Shown here: positions 34,358 through 47,365 of the stretch, in pieces
Position numbering within the stretch: position 1 is the stretch's first letter
Layout: every line of letters starts with the position of its first letter
Assembly (NCBI GenBank): GCA_963693085.1
Contig: OY856409.1
Span: forward strand, 503,955,303 to 504,019,302
DNA: 64,000 bases
Source of the DNA: Alisma plantago-aquatica
Taxonomy: Eukaryota; Streptophyta; Magnoliopsida; Alismatales; Alismataceae
Direction of reading: 5' to 3'
Notes under the pieces: model-generated
Told to the model about the DNA's origin: nothing
Database searches by the model: none
The model's input: the letters and a program-made list of their open reading frames with translations, nothing else
Program-made: the position numbers and the translations under genes

Positions 34358-36172
34358 AGAGGTGTAACCAATGGGGCAGTAGGGGCCATGCCCCCCCCCC
34401 CAATTTTTTTTATCAAATATATATAGTTTTAGTTTTACAACGTGTATATATACTAGTTATACCAAATAATAACACAATAACGCTTGTAGCTTGGTTGGTT
34501 GGCTCTAGCATCTGTTGATTGATGCACTTAGGTTTGAATCTAAATGAGAGCACCGATTTATGCACTTAGGTTTGAATCCGAATGAGAGCACTTATTTTTA
34601 TATCTTTTCAATTTCTATGCAAAATTTGCAGAAAGCCCCACAATTTGCACGTATTTGGTGAAAATTCATCAAAGCCAATAGCAACACCTATCTTTTCATT
34701 TTCTATGAAAAATTTACAAAAAGCTCCACAATTTGTACATATTTGGTGAAAAGTCATCAAAGTCAATGTCAACAACTTATTTAATCAGAACTCCTTAAAT
34801 TCAATGAAATCTTATTAGACTCCTTCCTAACAACAAAAGTTTGTTTTACTTTTTTGGTTTCTATGGAAATTTACACAAAACACCACACATTCTACATATT
34901 TGATACAAGTCATTAAAGGCAATGTTCAAACAACTTATTTAATCAAAAGTCCTCAAAGTTAATTAATTTCTCTTAGACTCCTTTCAAACAATAAATGGTT
35001 GTTGTACTAATAAAAAATATATTGTTTATTATCTTTTTAAATTACCAAAACTAAAGGGTCCAACTACATTTTTTGCTGCAAGTCCTCAAGGTTAACCTAT
35101 TTCTTTGTGACTTCTTCCTAATAGATAAAATTACAACCAAGCCTTATTAATATTCATAAATAGTTCACCACATTAAATTTAGTTCAACAAAAAGTCTAGA
35201 GATTATTACGTAGGTTATGAAATAGACATTTATCATTATGAAGAACAATATGATTCCTAGCATATCAGGCAATGTACATAGTTTGTGAATCAATGAATTC
35301 ATTCATGTCTAAAGGAAGAGTCACCACTGACTTTAAAGTATAGCATGATGTCTAGATATTTGACCACACATTGGTAACTTTAATATGTCATAAGCAAAAT
35401 ACAAATGAGTAACACTTATTTCTAGTTATGATTTTGTACAATTGTAGATGAAGTTTGAGTGCCATCTAATGTGAACAACAAACTACCACTATGAATTATT
35501 TTGGTATTTTCTAGAAAAATATCATTAAATTATTTAAGTACTTCAAACATTCCGTAATTTTTTAGAAAAATAAGTTTATGCATATACATCATTGAAAATA
35601 AAAACCTATCTCTTTCTAGAATTTACAGATAAAATGAAGTACAATACAAAATAATCAGATTTTCTTTTAGAATTGAAATATTGATTTAGTTTACTATCAA
35701 AATTCCTCATAATTAAATTATGGATGATGAAAGATTTAAGTTATTTACTAAAATGTAAAATACAATTAGAAATTTCTTTTGCACAGATCTTTAAGTTTCA
35801 TAATTAAATGATAATTCTTTTTATTATGTAATATATTACTATATTTTTAACACTGCTACATATTATTACAAGTTGATAAAAAACTTAGGTAATCAATTTT
35901 CTAAAACAAAATTTTGTATTATATCCCATTCTACTTTGAGGTATAACTTCCATGTTCTACAAAAAAATATATGTATTATTATTACTTAAGTGTCTAGAAT
36001 TGTGAATAATAACATAACTATAAAAAATGTATTTGTCATATATTAGAGTACATAAAGACATACAAAATCATTAAAAAAAATTAGTTTGATCCTACCATAA
36101 TTTTTGAAACCACCAATCAAAGCCAATTTGCCCCTCAATGACTCAACTCTAGTTCCGCCCCTGTACACACGT
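34358..36172. mobile_element. DNA-transposon remnant in a CA microsatellite
   Basis: The left end AGAGGTGTAACCA and the complement of the right end, AGGGGCGGAACTA, match at 9 of 13 positions. Both flanks are CA-rich repeat DNA (34331-34357, 36173-36200), as expected for insertion into a microsatellite. The interior holds a 46-bp duplication with TGCACTTAGGTTTGAAT (34504-34590) and diverged repeats of a TTTATTTGGTGAAAA/CATCAAAG unit (34610-34930). No transposase is seen. Confidence 0.4.
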
Positions 36173-38005
36173 GTGCGCGCACACACACACATATACATAC
36201 TAGTAAAATACACGTGCACCTGCTTGTGACATTGTATATATTTTAATTTATTAGATACTTTTTCCTCTGTGACATCACTTCCATGGTGTTAATTTGTATA
36301 CTGAAATTTGAAATAAAGACATTAATTTCATTTACTTTAGATTAGATAAATCTATGTTGTATTAGAAACATGTTTTGCATTTGTAAAATAATATTAAAAT
36401 AGATGTTAGGCATACCTAAGAAACTTCATTACTTTCAGGAAGATAAAGTAAGAATCTAAATATGCCATAGTAACTTTTTTGAGTTTAGTGAAATTTTATT
36501 AAAAATAGAGTTATCTTTACAAGGGTAATTCAAACATGCATAACAAATATAATTCTATTCAGATAATAGAATATGTGAGAGTCCTTGTAATTTTATGCTT
36601 CTTGAAGATGGTGTGATTTTCTCCTTAACAGTCCATATCCTTTTCCTAATTCAACAATAAATATATTATAAATTTGAATGATTTAATTATATTTTTGGTA
36701 TATATTCAACATAAACTATATTTTAATTTAGTATCTGTATTAATGGGTTGTTTTAAAAGGGTCCTCAATGTGATATATAGATATATATCCAAGTTAAATG
36801 AATTAAGTTATGATTGGAGACAATTATAAGAACTATAAGAAATAATCCAACATTCATCTAAAAAGGATTATTATATAAAATGGACAATCTATATTGAAGG
36901 TATAAGCCCCACATCAAGATAATTAATATATTGAAAGAATTGCATCATTTCTCATTGGATATCCAAACAAAAAAGGCTTGTAATTGTTTCTCATAATTTG
37001 TAATTCTGCAAATCTGATGCATATAGTGAATACATTTTGTAGCCATTTAACACTACATGTAGAAATCTAATAATTTCTATATATTACATAAATAAGTATT
37101 GTATTTGTTGAATCAACATGAATTTAGTGTATGCTACTTGTGTAAAATCTAAAAATTAATTCTTGAGCATCATTTAAGAATGACAACCCATTTATTATGG
37201 TCCTCGAGAAGTGGTTATGTTATATGATACACTCTAGCCCATAAATGATACATATTCCTAGCAATGTAATGAGAATACATAGATCGTTGATGTTGACGTC
37301 AGAACCGCATTACAATAGTCATGATGGATCCTCATAATTTAAACGGGAGAGTTGTTTAACTTGAATGCCACTATTTAATTTGGTGATTATTGTATGAATG
37401 ATAATTTTATTTGTACATGGTCTCATAATCACTTGTCATTTTCTTGGTGTTGAATGTTCTTGTTTTTGCAATATTCATGACTAATCGTGGAATAGGATTG
37501 CAAAGGTTACAGTTTTGCACTAATATTCAAGTGATGCATTGACTTTTGCTAACCATCATCAAATATTGCACAAAGAAATATGTCATCTATTCAAGTTACT
37601 AACAACACCAATCTTCATATCTTAGAACCAGCCAAAAAATGTCATTAATTAATTAAAAATATATAATGACGAACTTTATCCACAAACTTCTATGATGTAT
37701 TGTGGTAAGGAGAAATTTACCTATGCCAAAAAATATGACCAATAAAATCCCCACAAAATACAACACTGCCTCTACCCTCTACAACGTCTACGCACAAAAT
37801 TTGTGTGGTAGGGATAAATTATATTAGATTACCGACTGTTGGCATTGCAACGATGGGCTGGGCTAAATAATGAATGTGACTTTCCAACTACATGAAAATA
37901 GAATGGTTCAAATTTAAATGTGTAGTTGTACTTATATAAAAATCATTGACGTGTTCAAAAAGTGTAAATAGATATGAAATATGAATCATAGCAGATATAA
38001 TGAAG
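36173..38005. other. AT-rich noncoding DNA
   Basis: A CA/TG microsatellite at 36173-36200, then AT-rich sequence with no coding frame or clear repeat. Nothing recognised. Confidence 0.55.
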
Positions 38006-38013
38006 CTCACAAC

Positions 38014-39810
38014 CAAGGCTGATACAGACATTTTAGAGGCCCCAGAACGAAGATAATTAATGGGTCCTCTGTATACTCTTATTTAAAAAATTTGAATAAC
38101 CACAAGTTTAGTCATAATTGTCAAAACTATCATATAAAAAATAGAACATATTCTTACAAATCAAACTAAAAAGAACGTAAAAATTAAATATATATATCTC
38201 CTTATCAAGCTTCACTCATCATATAAAACGACTTCTTCGAGCCTTTCTAGATGCAAAATCTTGAATAATAGTGTCAACATCAATATTTCTCAACATATCC
38301 TTCTCAATGCATAATATTGCCAAACCGTTCAATCTTTCTTGAGACATTGATGATCTAAAGTAGTTTTTTAGCAACTTTAACTTGGAAAAATTCCTTTATG
38401 TAGACGATATTGTCACTGGCATTGTCAACAAAATACGATAAGCAATTGAAATATGAGGGAAACAATCTACATCTTTCACAAATTCAAAAATTTCAATAGC
38501 TGACATTCGCTCTTCTGGCATCTCACTTGCAATACTTTCAACTCGGAAAAAAAAGTCATCCAAGTTTATGCCTGATGAACTTTCATGAGAAAAAGTAGCA
38601 TGAAACTTAGTGCAATGTGCCTTTAGGGTAGCTTCATTCAATGATTTTAAAATCTCCGAGTTATATAAGAATCCAAAAGTATCTTCAAATATCTTCACTT
38701 GCTCAAATCTCTCCTTCAAAGAAGAGATTGCCATATCCACGACCACTAGCAAGTAATTCACTCGAAACGACTCTTTCTTTGATTAACTTGAAAAGTTGAC
38801 TCAACATTCATCTCAGAGGCAATCTCAGTAGAAACAATAATACTAGAAGCAAATCTTTCATCTCTGCATTTCTCAAGAAAAGATACCATATCTTTTAATA
38901 GCTTAATTGTAACATCAATACAAATAGATTTGGATTGCAACTTCTTACTTACTATATTAACAAATATCATGCCAAATAACAATACCCAACAAAAACTCAA
39001 AACTCTCGCTCGAGTAAACCAGACTGTTTGCTTCACTTTGTGTCTCAGCATCATCATAAGACTTGAATAATTCCAATAGAGCCAACCTGATTTGAGGAGC
39101 TTAAAATCTAATAGCTTAGACACTTTTAATACGACTCTCCCAATGAGCATTGGACAGTGATTTAACAATCAAACCTGAGACATTGTCAAGCAAACACTTC
39201 TACCTTTTTAGAGAACTTGCAAATAATGTATATATGTGTTGTATAATTCCAAAAAAAGAAACAATCAGAACATAAGAACGAACTATATCACTAATAGTGA
39301 GATTAAGACTATGACAAGCACAAGGCATATATAACACTCTGGGATTTACCTCGAGTAACCTCTTTTGCACACCTTGGTGTTTTTCCTTCATATTAGAACC
39401 GTTGTTATAACCTTGACCTCTCACATCCTCTATATTAAGACCAAGAGACTCAAGAGTATTTACAATTTCATTAAAAAGTCCCAATCTAGTTGTATCATCA
39501 AATTTCAAAAAATCTAAAAAGAACTCCTCTATTTTTATTTTATGAACGGACATGTTACACATCGTACAATGAGAGTCATTTGTTCTTGGTGGCTCACATC
39601 AGGAGTACAATCAAGAATTATGGAGAAATATTTAGCCCCTCTAATGATGGGAGCGGGGAGTGTAACTGTCGAAAGGTTAGCGGAAGTTGCAAATGACACA
39701 AATTGGGATTTCAGAACAACAAGAAATGTTTTAAAAAAATAAAGTTATGGGCCCCCCTTTGTTGGGCCTCTGGCCGTCTCTCAGGTTTCCCCCCCAATGG
39801 GCCGGCCCTG
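38014..39810 (-). mobile_element. Decayed hAT transposon with transposase remnant (1.8 kb)
   Basis: The right end CAGGGCCGGCCCA (complement, ending at 39810) and the left end CAAGGCTGATACA (38014) fit diverged hAT inverted repeats. The flanking octamers CTCACAAC (38006-38013) and CTCATAGG (39811-39818) agree at 5 of 8 positions, compatible with an old duplication. The body encodes a broken minus-strand hAT transposase. Confidence 0.6.
38396..39740 (-). pseudogene. hAT transposase (DUF4371 / ZMYM1-like) remnant
   Basis: Minus-strand pieces 39562-39200, 39168-38758 and 38761-38396 read in order as one protein of the DUF4371-type hAT family. The first holds DVRGQGYNNGSNMKEKHQGV and PCACHSLNLTISDIVRS, the best-conserved part of the catalytic domain. 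The frame continues upstream (39563-39740) with an [14 protein letters not shown] segment that carries the first catalytic Asp. The last piece corresponds to the C-terminal helical and dimerisation region. Frameshifts near 39180 and 38760 and additional stops make it a pseudogene. The enzyme would have cut and pasted elements carrying its terminal repeats; it is not obviously related to the hAT MITE at 19378-20440. Confidence 0.78.
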
Positions 39811-39818
39811 CTCATAGG

Positions 39819-41177
39819 TAATTGTTGTACCAACAACCCACAAAAAGAACATAGTTTCTTTATTATAAATAAGACAATTATTATGATATCCATTCAAAGT
39901 GGACTTTATTTTATATATGATTGCATGCTATCCGATGTCAAAATGTGTATAATTTTGTAGAGCATATTTCAAATTATTATTGTCTTGAACTTTACAACAA
40001 TGAACTTTTTTGAAATTGAAAATGATCTCTAGTTTTAAATTAGCACCCAAGAGTTTAACTCCATAAATTGGGTATAGACTGGTGTATTTTCAATGTTCTT
40101 TTCTTCATTTCACATGGTATTAGTGTTATGCATCAATTAAACGTCTTAATGAAAACCTTTATTACTCCTTTGTTTTATCCTGGAATATAGACGAAGAGTC
40201 CTCCTTTAGATGAGTTGATGTATCTGACACCTTTGCTCAATGAACATCAGTGTCCTCATTTTATTAAACTGAAAATTGTGAATGTTCAAATATGAAGCGA
40301 AAAAAGAAACAAGCACCAACCAAATTTCTAGATCACACAATGTATTCAGAAATTCTTTGTACATACCAATGTCAATATAAGGGAATCCATTCTATAAATT
40401 TGATACATATGGAATATATAACTTGAAGGAAATAACAAAGGTTGTCAATGTGTTTGGCCCCTCAGACATTCCTATATAATCTTAATACCTTTTTATTTAC
40501 GTTGTAACTTGTAAGAACACACTTATTCATCTAGAAGATCAATATTGACTTTTTGTTTCCAGAACAGTCCTCACTAAAGACTTAGGCTAGTTTTCACTCC
40601 CTTTTTCTTCCACCTTCTCAGATTCGCCTGCCTCCATAACGTATATCACCCATATTATGCTACCTGAACACGGAGATACACTCCAATTGCAGACATATCC
40701 AACACCAGTATTAATGATTGTCATTGGTTCTTGAATACCCTCCCAATTGATCGCTAACCCTCACGACTATCCATGTGTTAGAGAACTCTTCCATTCCCCA
40801 ACATGAAACATGACCTTCCATAGACTAGTTGCACCAATGGTAAAAAATTAAGAGAACCTATGTGCAAGTTCCATAGGTCAAAAGCCACTTTAATCGTTGG
40901 GCCTGCTAGTTGTAGAATAATGCTGCTACTCATTGCAAGAAAGGACTCCTTGCATAAACCCAGAATGGTGCTGACTCTGAAGTTGAAAACTATGGAGAAG
41001 CACCCAAGAGGAGTCCAACAATGTTGGCTGAAGAAAAATAAGTTACTGACATTCTTCTAGACATCCTTATCAACCTAAAATTTCTTTTAATTAGTATCTC
41101 TGTAAAAAAATGTCAACAACGGTCACTAGGTTCCCACCAAACTAAGAGATAAACACAATTTATATGATAGGAACTAG
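39819..41177. other. Noncoding DNA left of the gypsy LTR
   Basis: AT-rich with a slightly more balanced block (40560-41060). The short frame at 40860-41060 has no recognisable domain. Nothing else seen. Confidence 0.5.
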
Positions 41178-43468
41178 TGATGCAACCCTATTTTAGGGCT
41201 TCATCTTGTGTCGTTTTGTACTTTAATCACAAATAAACATAATAAAATTCAAGTTAAATTCCCCCAATATGAAGATTATTGTCAAATGCACTTATGGACA
41301 TTCTTTGCATACTTTTCAAGTACTTGGACCATGCTTTGGATGTATGAGAGAGAAGGAAGGAGTTCTCCACTCATGGAGGGGTCCAAAGAAGGCCCTAAAG
41401 ATCCCTCAACCTACCCCTAATGGCCAAGGTTTGACATCAAGAAAAGATGAATATTGATCATGAAGATTGAAGTTGATTTTGCTACTAAAGACCCCAACAT
41501 GGTCGTGGTGCCAAGGAATGGTCGTGTTGGCCAATGCACAACTTACAGGGAAAATCCTAAAATTTGCAAGATACAACAACTAGCACATCCGTGCCATGAA
41601 GGCCCCACAATGGCTGTGTTGCCCAACACGGCCATGCTAGATGAAGACAGAACAGGCGTGCTGAAGGGAATGACCTCACCTCCAACTCACTCACCACGGT
41701 CGTGCTACCTAGCACGACCGTTCTACCTAACCTCCACCACGATTGTGCTGCCCAACACGACCGTGCTACCAACCTCCATTTCACCACTTCAAACTGTGAT
41801 TTTTCCACTTTCTTGGAATGATCATTCCACAGCACCACAATTGTTCCCACCTCTACCCACCATGGCCATGCAACCCAGCATGATCGTGCTACCACCTAAA
41901 CCTACCATTTTCTGCACTATTTTTCCAACAATGCGCCTACTTACCCTAGTGCTTTCACCACCACCTATATTATACATGGGTGGTGGCTACAATACTAGGT
42001 TACCTACCATTACTCCTATCCACCCACTCTTGAGCATTCATTGCAATCCCCTTGAATTTATGCTCTCCACCCACCACTTCCACCTCATTTCCACCATAGA
42101 AACCTAGTCTTCTAGGTTTTCTACCATATTCATTTCCATGCCCATCATCCACCTTAGAGGAAGGAGGCCACCCTATAATAGCCAAGAGGTGAAGGAGAAG
42201 GATCTACTTCGAGCTCAATGGAGTCCTATCCCCTTCTTCTCATTTCTTATATCTTTTCATTGAGCATGTCTAGCTAAGCCCCTAGTGGTGGGATGTTTGG
42301 GGTTAAAATGTGACTTTCATACCATGTTTGGGGAAAATAACTTGTTATGAACTTGATTTCTTTCTATGATTATTATCTCTTACTTCTATCTCATTTCCCA
42401 TTTTATTGCATGTAGTTTGTGCTTTTAACATAGATTTCTTACTTTGAGATGTTTGATGACACTTAGATTCTAGGGGAAATTGGAATGTATGTGGAAATAT
42501 TAGGAATGGCTCTTAGGTCCAATTATTGGATCCCTAGCTAGCCCCGTTTGTTCCTACATACATCTCCCTTCTCCTACAAGTGAGTGTGAGATCTAAGTAG
42601 CTAGTGTAAGTGTGATTGGTGCAATTGCCTAGAGGTTCCTAAAGGTTAGATGGCAAGTAACATGAGGTGAAACACCCTCATCTCTACTCCCATTACTACC
42701 CTTGCTCTCAATTTCCCCAATATCACTTACCCTAGAAACCTAGACTTGCCAAGTCTTACTAGAATTACACCTAACCCTAGTTCTCCAACTAGTAGTATAG
42801 GGTATATTCTAATAACACTTGCCTTGTTGTTTGGTTTGGCAATCTAGTTTGAATTGTGGTAATTGTTTGCTATGTTGACCTTCCCCCAACTAATATCAAA
42901 TCACACCCCCAAATGGCCCACCTAACCAATCCATTGCTTGAAACCCACCTTAGCCTTCTTTCTTGTTAATGCTAGTCTAGCTTAATTGCCTTTGTTTCCT
43001 CTAGCTAATTGCTTAGTCTTGTTAATTAGGGTTAACTTAGATTCTTTCTTTCTCTAGTGTTTAGCTTATTCCTTAGTTGTTAATTGTATTTCTCGAGTAG
43101 TGTAGATCATCTTGCTCTTGTTTAGTTTATTTCTTAATCTAGTTTCTTAGACCTAACTTGCCTAGGATAATCTAGGGTTTGGTAATCTATCTTTCATATT
43201 TCCTTTACTTGCATGCTTGTTTAGTGTAATCAAACCAAAGCCACTTTTAAACCCTTCAACCCTAATCTCCTCATTAGGAATGTAACCAACACAAACATAG
43301 CTCTAGTGCCCCCTCTATCCCTGTGGTTCAACCCCCATTGCTTGCCTCTCATCTATGCTATATCATGACCCTGTGCGCTTGTGGGAGCATATTTTAGTGT
43401 TGTGAGTAAACATTGTTTAGGGAACCTATAAATATCAAAAGATCATACGTGCATGCAACAACACACCA
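41178..43468 (+). mobile_element. 5' LTR of an Athila/Tat-like Ty3/gypsy element (2.29 kb)
   Basis: It starts TGATGCAACCC and ends ACACACCA, followed after a short AGC spacer by a tRNA-Asp-type primer site. The TGATGC start is shared with the LTR of the gypsy element at 52210-60011 read in its own direction (TGATGCGATG). A zone at 41490-41890 is full of CACGGTCGTG-like palindromes. A 217-codon frame there (41454-42107) is probably a by-product of that repeat and not a gene. The second LTR is outside the window. Confidence 0.65.
41490..41895. repeat. CACGGTCGTG / CACGGCCGTG palindrome array in the gypsy LTR
   Basis: About ten variants (for example ACACGGCCATG near 41625, CACGGTCGTGCTACC near 41696, AGCACGACCGT near 41712, CACGATTGTGCTGCCC near 41738, AACACGACCGTGCTACC near 41754, GCATGATCGTGCTACC near 41878). 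Several CGs appear mutated to TG or CA. The flanking words TTGG/CCAA and GCTACC/GCTGCC recur. Confidence 0.7.
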
Positions 43469-43473
43469 AGCTT

Positions 43474-43493
43474 TCCGGAACCATTGTTGGGGA
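43474..43493 (+). other. Primer-binding site, tRNA-Asp type (diverged)
   Basis: TCCGGAACCATTGTTGGGGA corresponds to TGGCGCCGTTGCCGGGGA with several transitions, placed a few bases after the LTR end as in the other Athila/Tat-like elements of this window. Confidence 0.6.
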
Positions 43494-43644
43494 TAGATGC
43501 GCTTGGCCTTGCTAGTTAGTGTAGCTTAGCCTTTCCTACTTCCCTCATCATTGCTATTCTTTATTCTTTGTTCACTTTTGCATACTGTCATTCTAACTTG
43601 GTTTCTTGTTGCTTGTTTGTGTGTGGTGTAGGTGATAACTATAC

Positions 43645-44640
43645 ATGTGTCATACACATTCTACTTGTACTAACTTGGTGTTGTACGACCCTGAGATAGG
43701 TAGGAGGAGACACCAAAGCTGTCGTAACCAACACCAAGAAACTGAGATGGGTGACCACGAAGCTGATATACCTCATGGAAATGGTCAACCGCAACCCAAC
43801 CATCCCCTCCACGAGTATTTCACCTTGGGGAACTACAATTCCCCCATTGCCACCCTTGTTGACCAAATTCTAGGTCAACAATTCTTCATTCAACCGACAC
43901 TTCTTGGACTCCTCCCTACCTGCTATGGGATGGAGAAATAAAATCCCTACCATCATATCAAAGCCTTCCTTGAGACTTGTTCCACCTTCCGCATGCCCGC
44001 TGCCACTGATGACTCCATCTGGAGGACTCTCTTCCCTTTCTCCCTAAAAGAAAAGGCAAATGAGTGATACATCCCAAAGTCAGAGTTGGTGACATGGAAT
44101 GCGGTCAAAAATGAGTTTCTCAAGAAGTTCTTTCCAATTGTCAAGCTGACCCAAATGCGAAGATGTATCACCGCTTGCTCCCAGAAGGAAAATGAACCTT
44201 TCCACAAGGCATGGGAAAGGTTTCAAAAGCTCTTGCATGTCTGCCCTCATCATGAGGTACCCTTGTGGCAGCTAGTCCAAGCTTTCTACGCAGGGCTAGA
44301 TGAGTTAAGCTAAAACAATGTTGACTCATCATGTGGAGGCACCTTCATGGCAAAACCACCTGAGGAGTCGTGGCCATTGTTTGAGCACCTTGCTGAGAAC
44401 TCTCACCATTGAGTTTCTACTAAAGGGGAACAGTATGTCCAAAACTACATCCCTCCACCTCCCATAGCTCTAGCCCAGACTGATGCCAACCTTGACATGA
44501 TGAAGATGATGGTGGACATGATGAATATAATGAAGAGCCAAGCTGGTGGTTCTTCTAGTGAATCCACCATGGCAGTTGAAGTTGAGGAAGAGGAAGTTCA
44601 TGCTTTACACTCTTTTGGAAACTGAAACAACCCATGTCCT
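43645..44640 (+). pseudogene. Gypsy Gag (Athila/Tat-like), broken
   Basis: Pieces at 43645-43941, about 43950-44080 and 44086-44313 read as one Gag: a proline-rich N-terminus with PLHEYFTLGNYNSPIATL, then the capsid core with NEFLKKFFPIVKLTQMRR and PFHKAWERFQKLLHVCPHHE, which matches the KFFP...ESWERF...CPHHG signature of Athila/Tat Gag. Further text to 44640 carries an acidic tail. In-frame stops lie near 43939, 44067, 44312, 44410 and 44624. Gag would assemble the virus-like particle for reverse transcription. Confidence 0.75.
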
Positions 44641-45556
44641 ATGTCCAACACTTACACTCCTGAGTGGAAAATAGTCCCAATTTTTCATGGAAAAAACAAA
44701 ATGAGGATGGTCAAGGACAAGGGCAGCCAAGGCCAAGATATAGTTCAAAATTTGAAGATGAAGTGCTTGGTAGATCGAGAAGTTTGGATGAGGTAAAGAA
44801 AGATGTGTCCTCTCATGGGTAGTCTATTAAGTGTCTTGAGAAAATATTGGACCAAATATCACTTTCACTTGCTAGGATGGAGGAAGGAAGACTCCCATCC
44901 CAACCCATGTCAAATCTGAACAATGATGGCACTTTCATGGGAAATGCTCAAGGTTCATATGCTTCACCTTCATATCAACCACCATCAAACCCCTATGCTC
45001 CACCACCTTCTCAAGCCCCTCTCAACTATCAATATGCTCCACCTCCACCTCACTCATACCAACAACTCCCTCCGTAATATCACCCCCATCCACACCAACC
45101 ACAACCACAACAACAACCACAACCACAGTTCATCCTTTAAAATCCCAACTCACCCCACCAAAGACCACCACCACCGCAACAGCCACAGCCAAATCCACGA
45201 GCTTCATTTTCCTCTACCCATGAGCATGTGAAGGTGGTGATGGTTTTGAGGAGTGGATGGACTTTGGAGCAGCCCCGTGATACTGTTGTTGATAGTGCAG
45301 CTAGTGAGGATCGAGGTGATATAGTGATCAGACAAGTTGATACTAAGATCCAGATTGATGATACTGTGACAGGAACTAGAGTTGATACTATGACACCAAG
45401 CAATGATACCATGATTCATGTTATTTCACTTGATGACTCTATTAATCTGAGCCGGTTGGGAGCCCAACTTCCCCCATTTCCCGATGCTCTTAAAGAGCCC
45501 TCTGTTGAGAGAAGAAAGAAGAAAATACTGAAGACATCATAGAAACTTTCAAATAA
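44641..45556 (+). pseudogene. Gypsy Gag-protease linker, proline/glutamine/histidine rich
   Basis: The frame at 44847-45077 is rich in Pro, Tyr and Gln (YQPPSNPYAPPPSQAPLNYQ). A CAACCACAA-type repeat follows (45088-45130), and the frame at 45228-45542 contains the conserved VMVLRSGWTLEQP-like segment found before the protease in this lineage (RSG motif). Broken by stops. Confidence 0.55.
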
Positions 45557-46186
45557 GTGAAGATAAACATTCCTTTGCTTGATGCAGTCAAGAAAATCCC
45601 TTCCTATGCCAAGTTTCTAAAAGCTTTTTGCATGTTTAAAAGGAAAATAACGGGGAAAATGCCAAAGAAAGTCAAGATCACTGAGCAAGTGAGCTCAATT
45701 CTACAACACACCATGCCGAGAAAGAGGAAAGACCTTAGTGCTCCCATCATTTCATGTTACATTGGAGCACACCGCATAGACCAAGCCCTTCTAGACTTGG
45801 GTTCTAGCGTGAACTTGATGCCATATGATGTGTTTGCCGAGCTCCAAATGGGACAAATAGGTCCAGCTCATTGCACTTTGCAGTTGGTAGACCGATCGGT
45901 AAAGACGCCTAGAGGACGTGTTGATGATGTGCTAGTTAGACTTGATGATGAGACTTCTGCATTCTTCCCTGCTGACTTCATTGTGCTAGATATGGAAAAA
46001 TATATGAGAAGAGTACCTATCATCTTGGAGAGGCCATTCTTGGCTACAAATGACGTAGTAATCTACATGAGAACTGACACCATGTATGTGAATTTCATGC
46101 ACATGAAGATCCAGTTGAAAGATCTTCAAGTCTTCAGCTACAACCGAGGTGATAGGCACCACAGAAGAAGATTGTTATCTTTTTGA
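45557..46186 (+). pseudogene. Gypsy aspartic protease
   Basis: A 209-codon frame. Residues 5-30 carry IPLLDAVKKIPSYAKFLKAF, the pre-protease segment also seen at 3386-3616. The retropepsin core follows at about residues 70-165: ALLDLGSSVNLMPYDVF, then LVRLDD...FPADFIVLDM and VPIILERPFLATNDVV. The catalytic triplet, normally D-S-G or D-L/T-G, is D-L-G here. The enzyme would cut the Gag-Pol polyprotein. The frame is intact for this domain but is cut off from Gag and RT by stops and shifts. Confidence 0.8.
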
Positions 46187-46494
46187 ATGCGTTGATGAGA
46201 TTGTGGAGGAGTGCTTACCTGTGTGGATTCAGATTTACACTCAAGGTAGAGGTTTAGAGCCCATTGTTGAGTTCCTCTATGATGATGATGAAGAGGATGA
46301 AGTGAATGAGCTAGCCTTAGTGGTTGCAAGTGAGGACCTCCCATCAATGTCTGAGCCATTGAAGAACTCTATTAAAGAACCTCCAACTCTTGAACTAAAG
46401 TCACTCCCCGAAGGGTTGACGTATTCATTTCTAGGCTCAAATGACACCCTCCCAATGATCATTTCTTCTATTCTGTCTCAAACAAGAAGATGCA

Positions 46495-47345
46495 TTGATG
46501 AAAGTCCTAAAGAAGAACATTTGGGTCATTGGATGGTCCATTGCTAATTTGAGGGGTATTGACCCCTCCATTTGTGTGCATAGAATTTATTTGGAAGATG
46601 ATGCAAGGCCAACTTGCCAAATGCAAAGGTGGTTGAACCCAAAATTGAAGGAAGTAGTGACCCAAGAGGTCATGAAAATGTTAGATGCAAGGATTATTTA
46701 TCTGATTTCTGATAGTACATGGGTGAGTCCCATACAAGTTGTTATGAAGAAGGGTGGGATCAGAGTGGCATAGAATGTTGATGGTGAGATGACACCTGTT
46801 AGAAAACAGTCCAAATGGAGAATGTGTGTAGACTATAGAAAGCTCAATGAGAAGACTAAGAAGGGCCACTATCCTCTTCCTTTTCTTGATCAGATTCTAG
46901 AGAGGTTGGTAGGGCAGAGTTTCTATTGCTTTCTTTATGGATACTCTAGGTACTTCCAGATCGTTGTTCATCATGCAGACCAAGAAAAGACGAAATTCAC
47001 TTACCCTAGTGGTAATTTTTCTTACCATAGAATGCCATTTGGGTGTGTAATGCCCCTTCCACTTTTCAAAGATGCATGACATCAATCTTCACCGACATGC
47101 TTGATTCATCACTTGAAGTGTTTGTGGATGATTTCTCAATTTTTGGTAAAAGATTTGATGAGTGTTTGATCCACTTGGTTGTCGTTCTTGAAAGATGTGT
47201 AAGGTTTGCCTCGTGCTATCTTGCAAAAAGAGCCATTTCATGGTGCCCGAAGGCATCGTTCTGGGCCACTGGGTTTCAAAAGATAGTATTGAGGCTAATA
47301 GGGCCAAGATGGGCCTCATTTTTACTCTCACCATTCTTTCTACTA
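46495..47345 (+). pseudogene. Gypsy reverse transcriptase
   Basis: Pieces at 46495-46773 and 46789-47079 are in one frame, separated by a TAG at 46771-46773. They carry RWLNPKLKEVVTQEVMKMLD, SKWRMCVDYRKLNEKTKK and HYPLPFLDQILERLVGQS, the fingers and palm of Ty3/gypsy RT. A frameshift at about 47045 leads into NAPSTFQRCMTSIF and the active-site motif FVDDFSIF (47121-47144), then 47348. Minus-strand DNA synthesis would be primed from tRNA-Asp. Disrupted, so inactive. Confidence 0.88.
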
Positions 47346-47365
47346 TAAGACTTATCTAGTCTTTC

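Noticed and set aside
39542..39742. Plus-strand frame of 66 codons over the hAT remnant
   Set aside because: It is the antisense of the transposase segment with the conserved [14 protein letters not shown] motif on the minus strand.
41454..42107. 217-codon open frame as a gene
   Set aside because: It lies wholly inside the gypsy LTR and follows the CACGGTCGTG repeat array, which yields repeated words such as VVVPRNGRVGQ and MAVLPNTAML. No domain or start context supports a protein.
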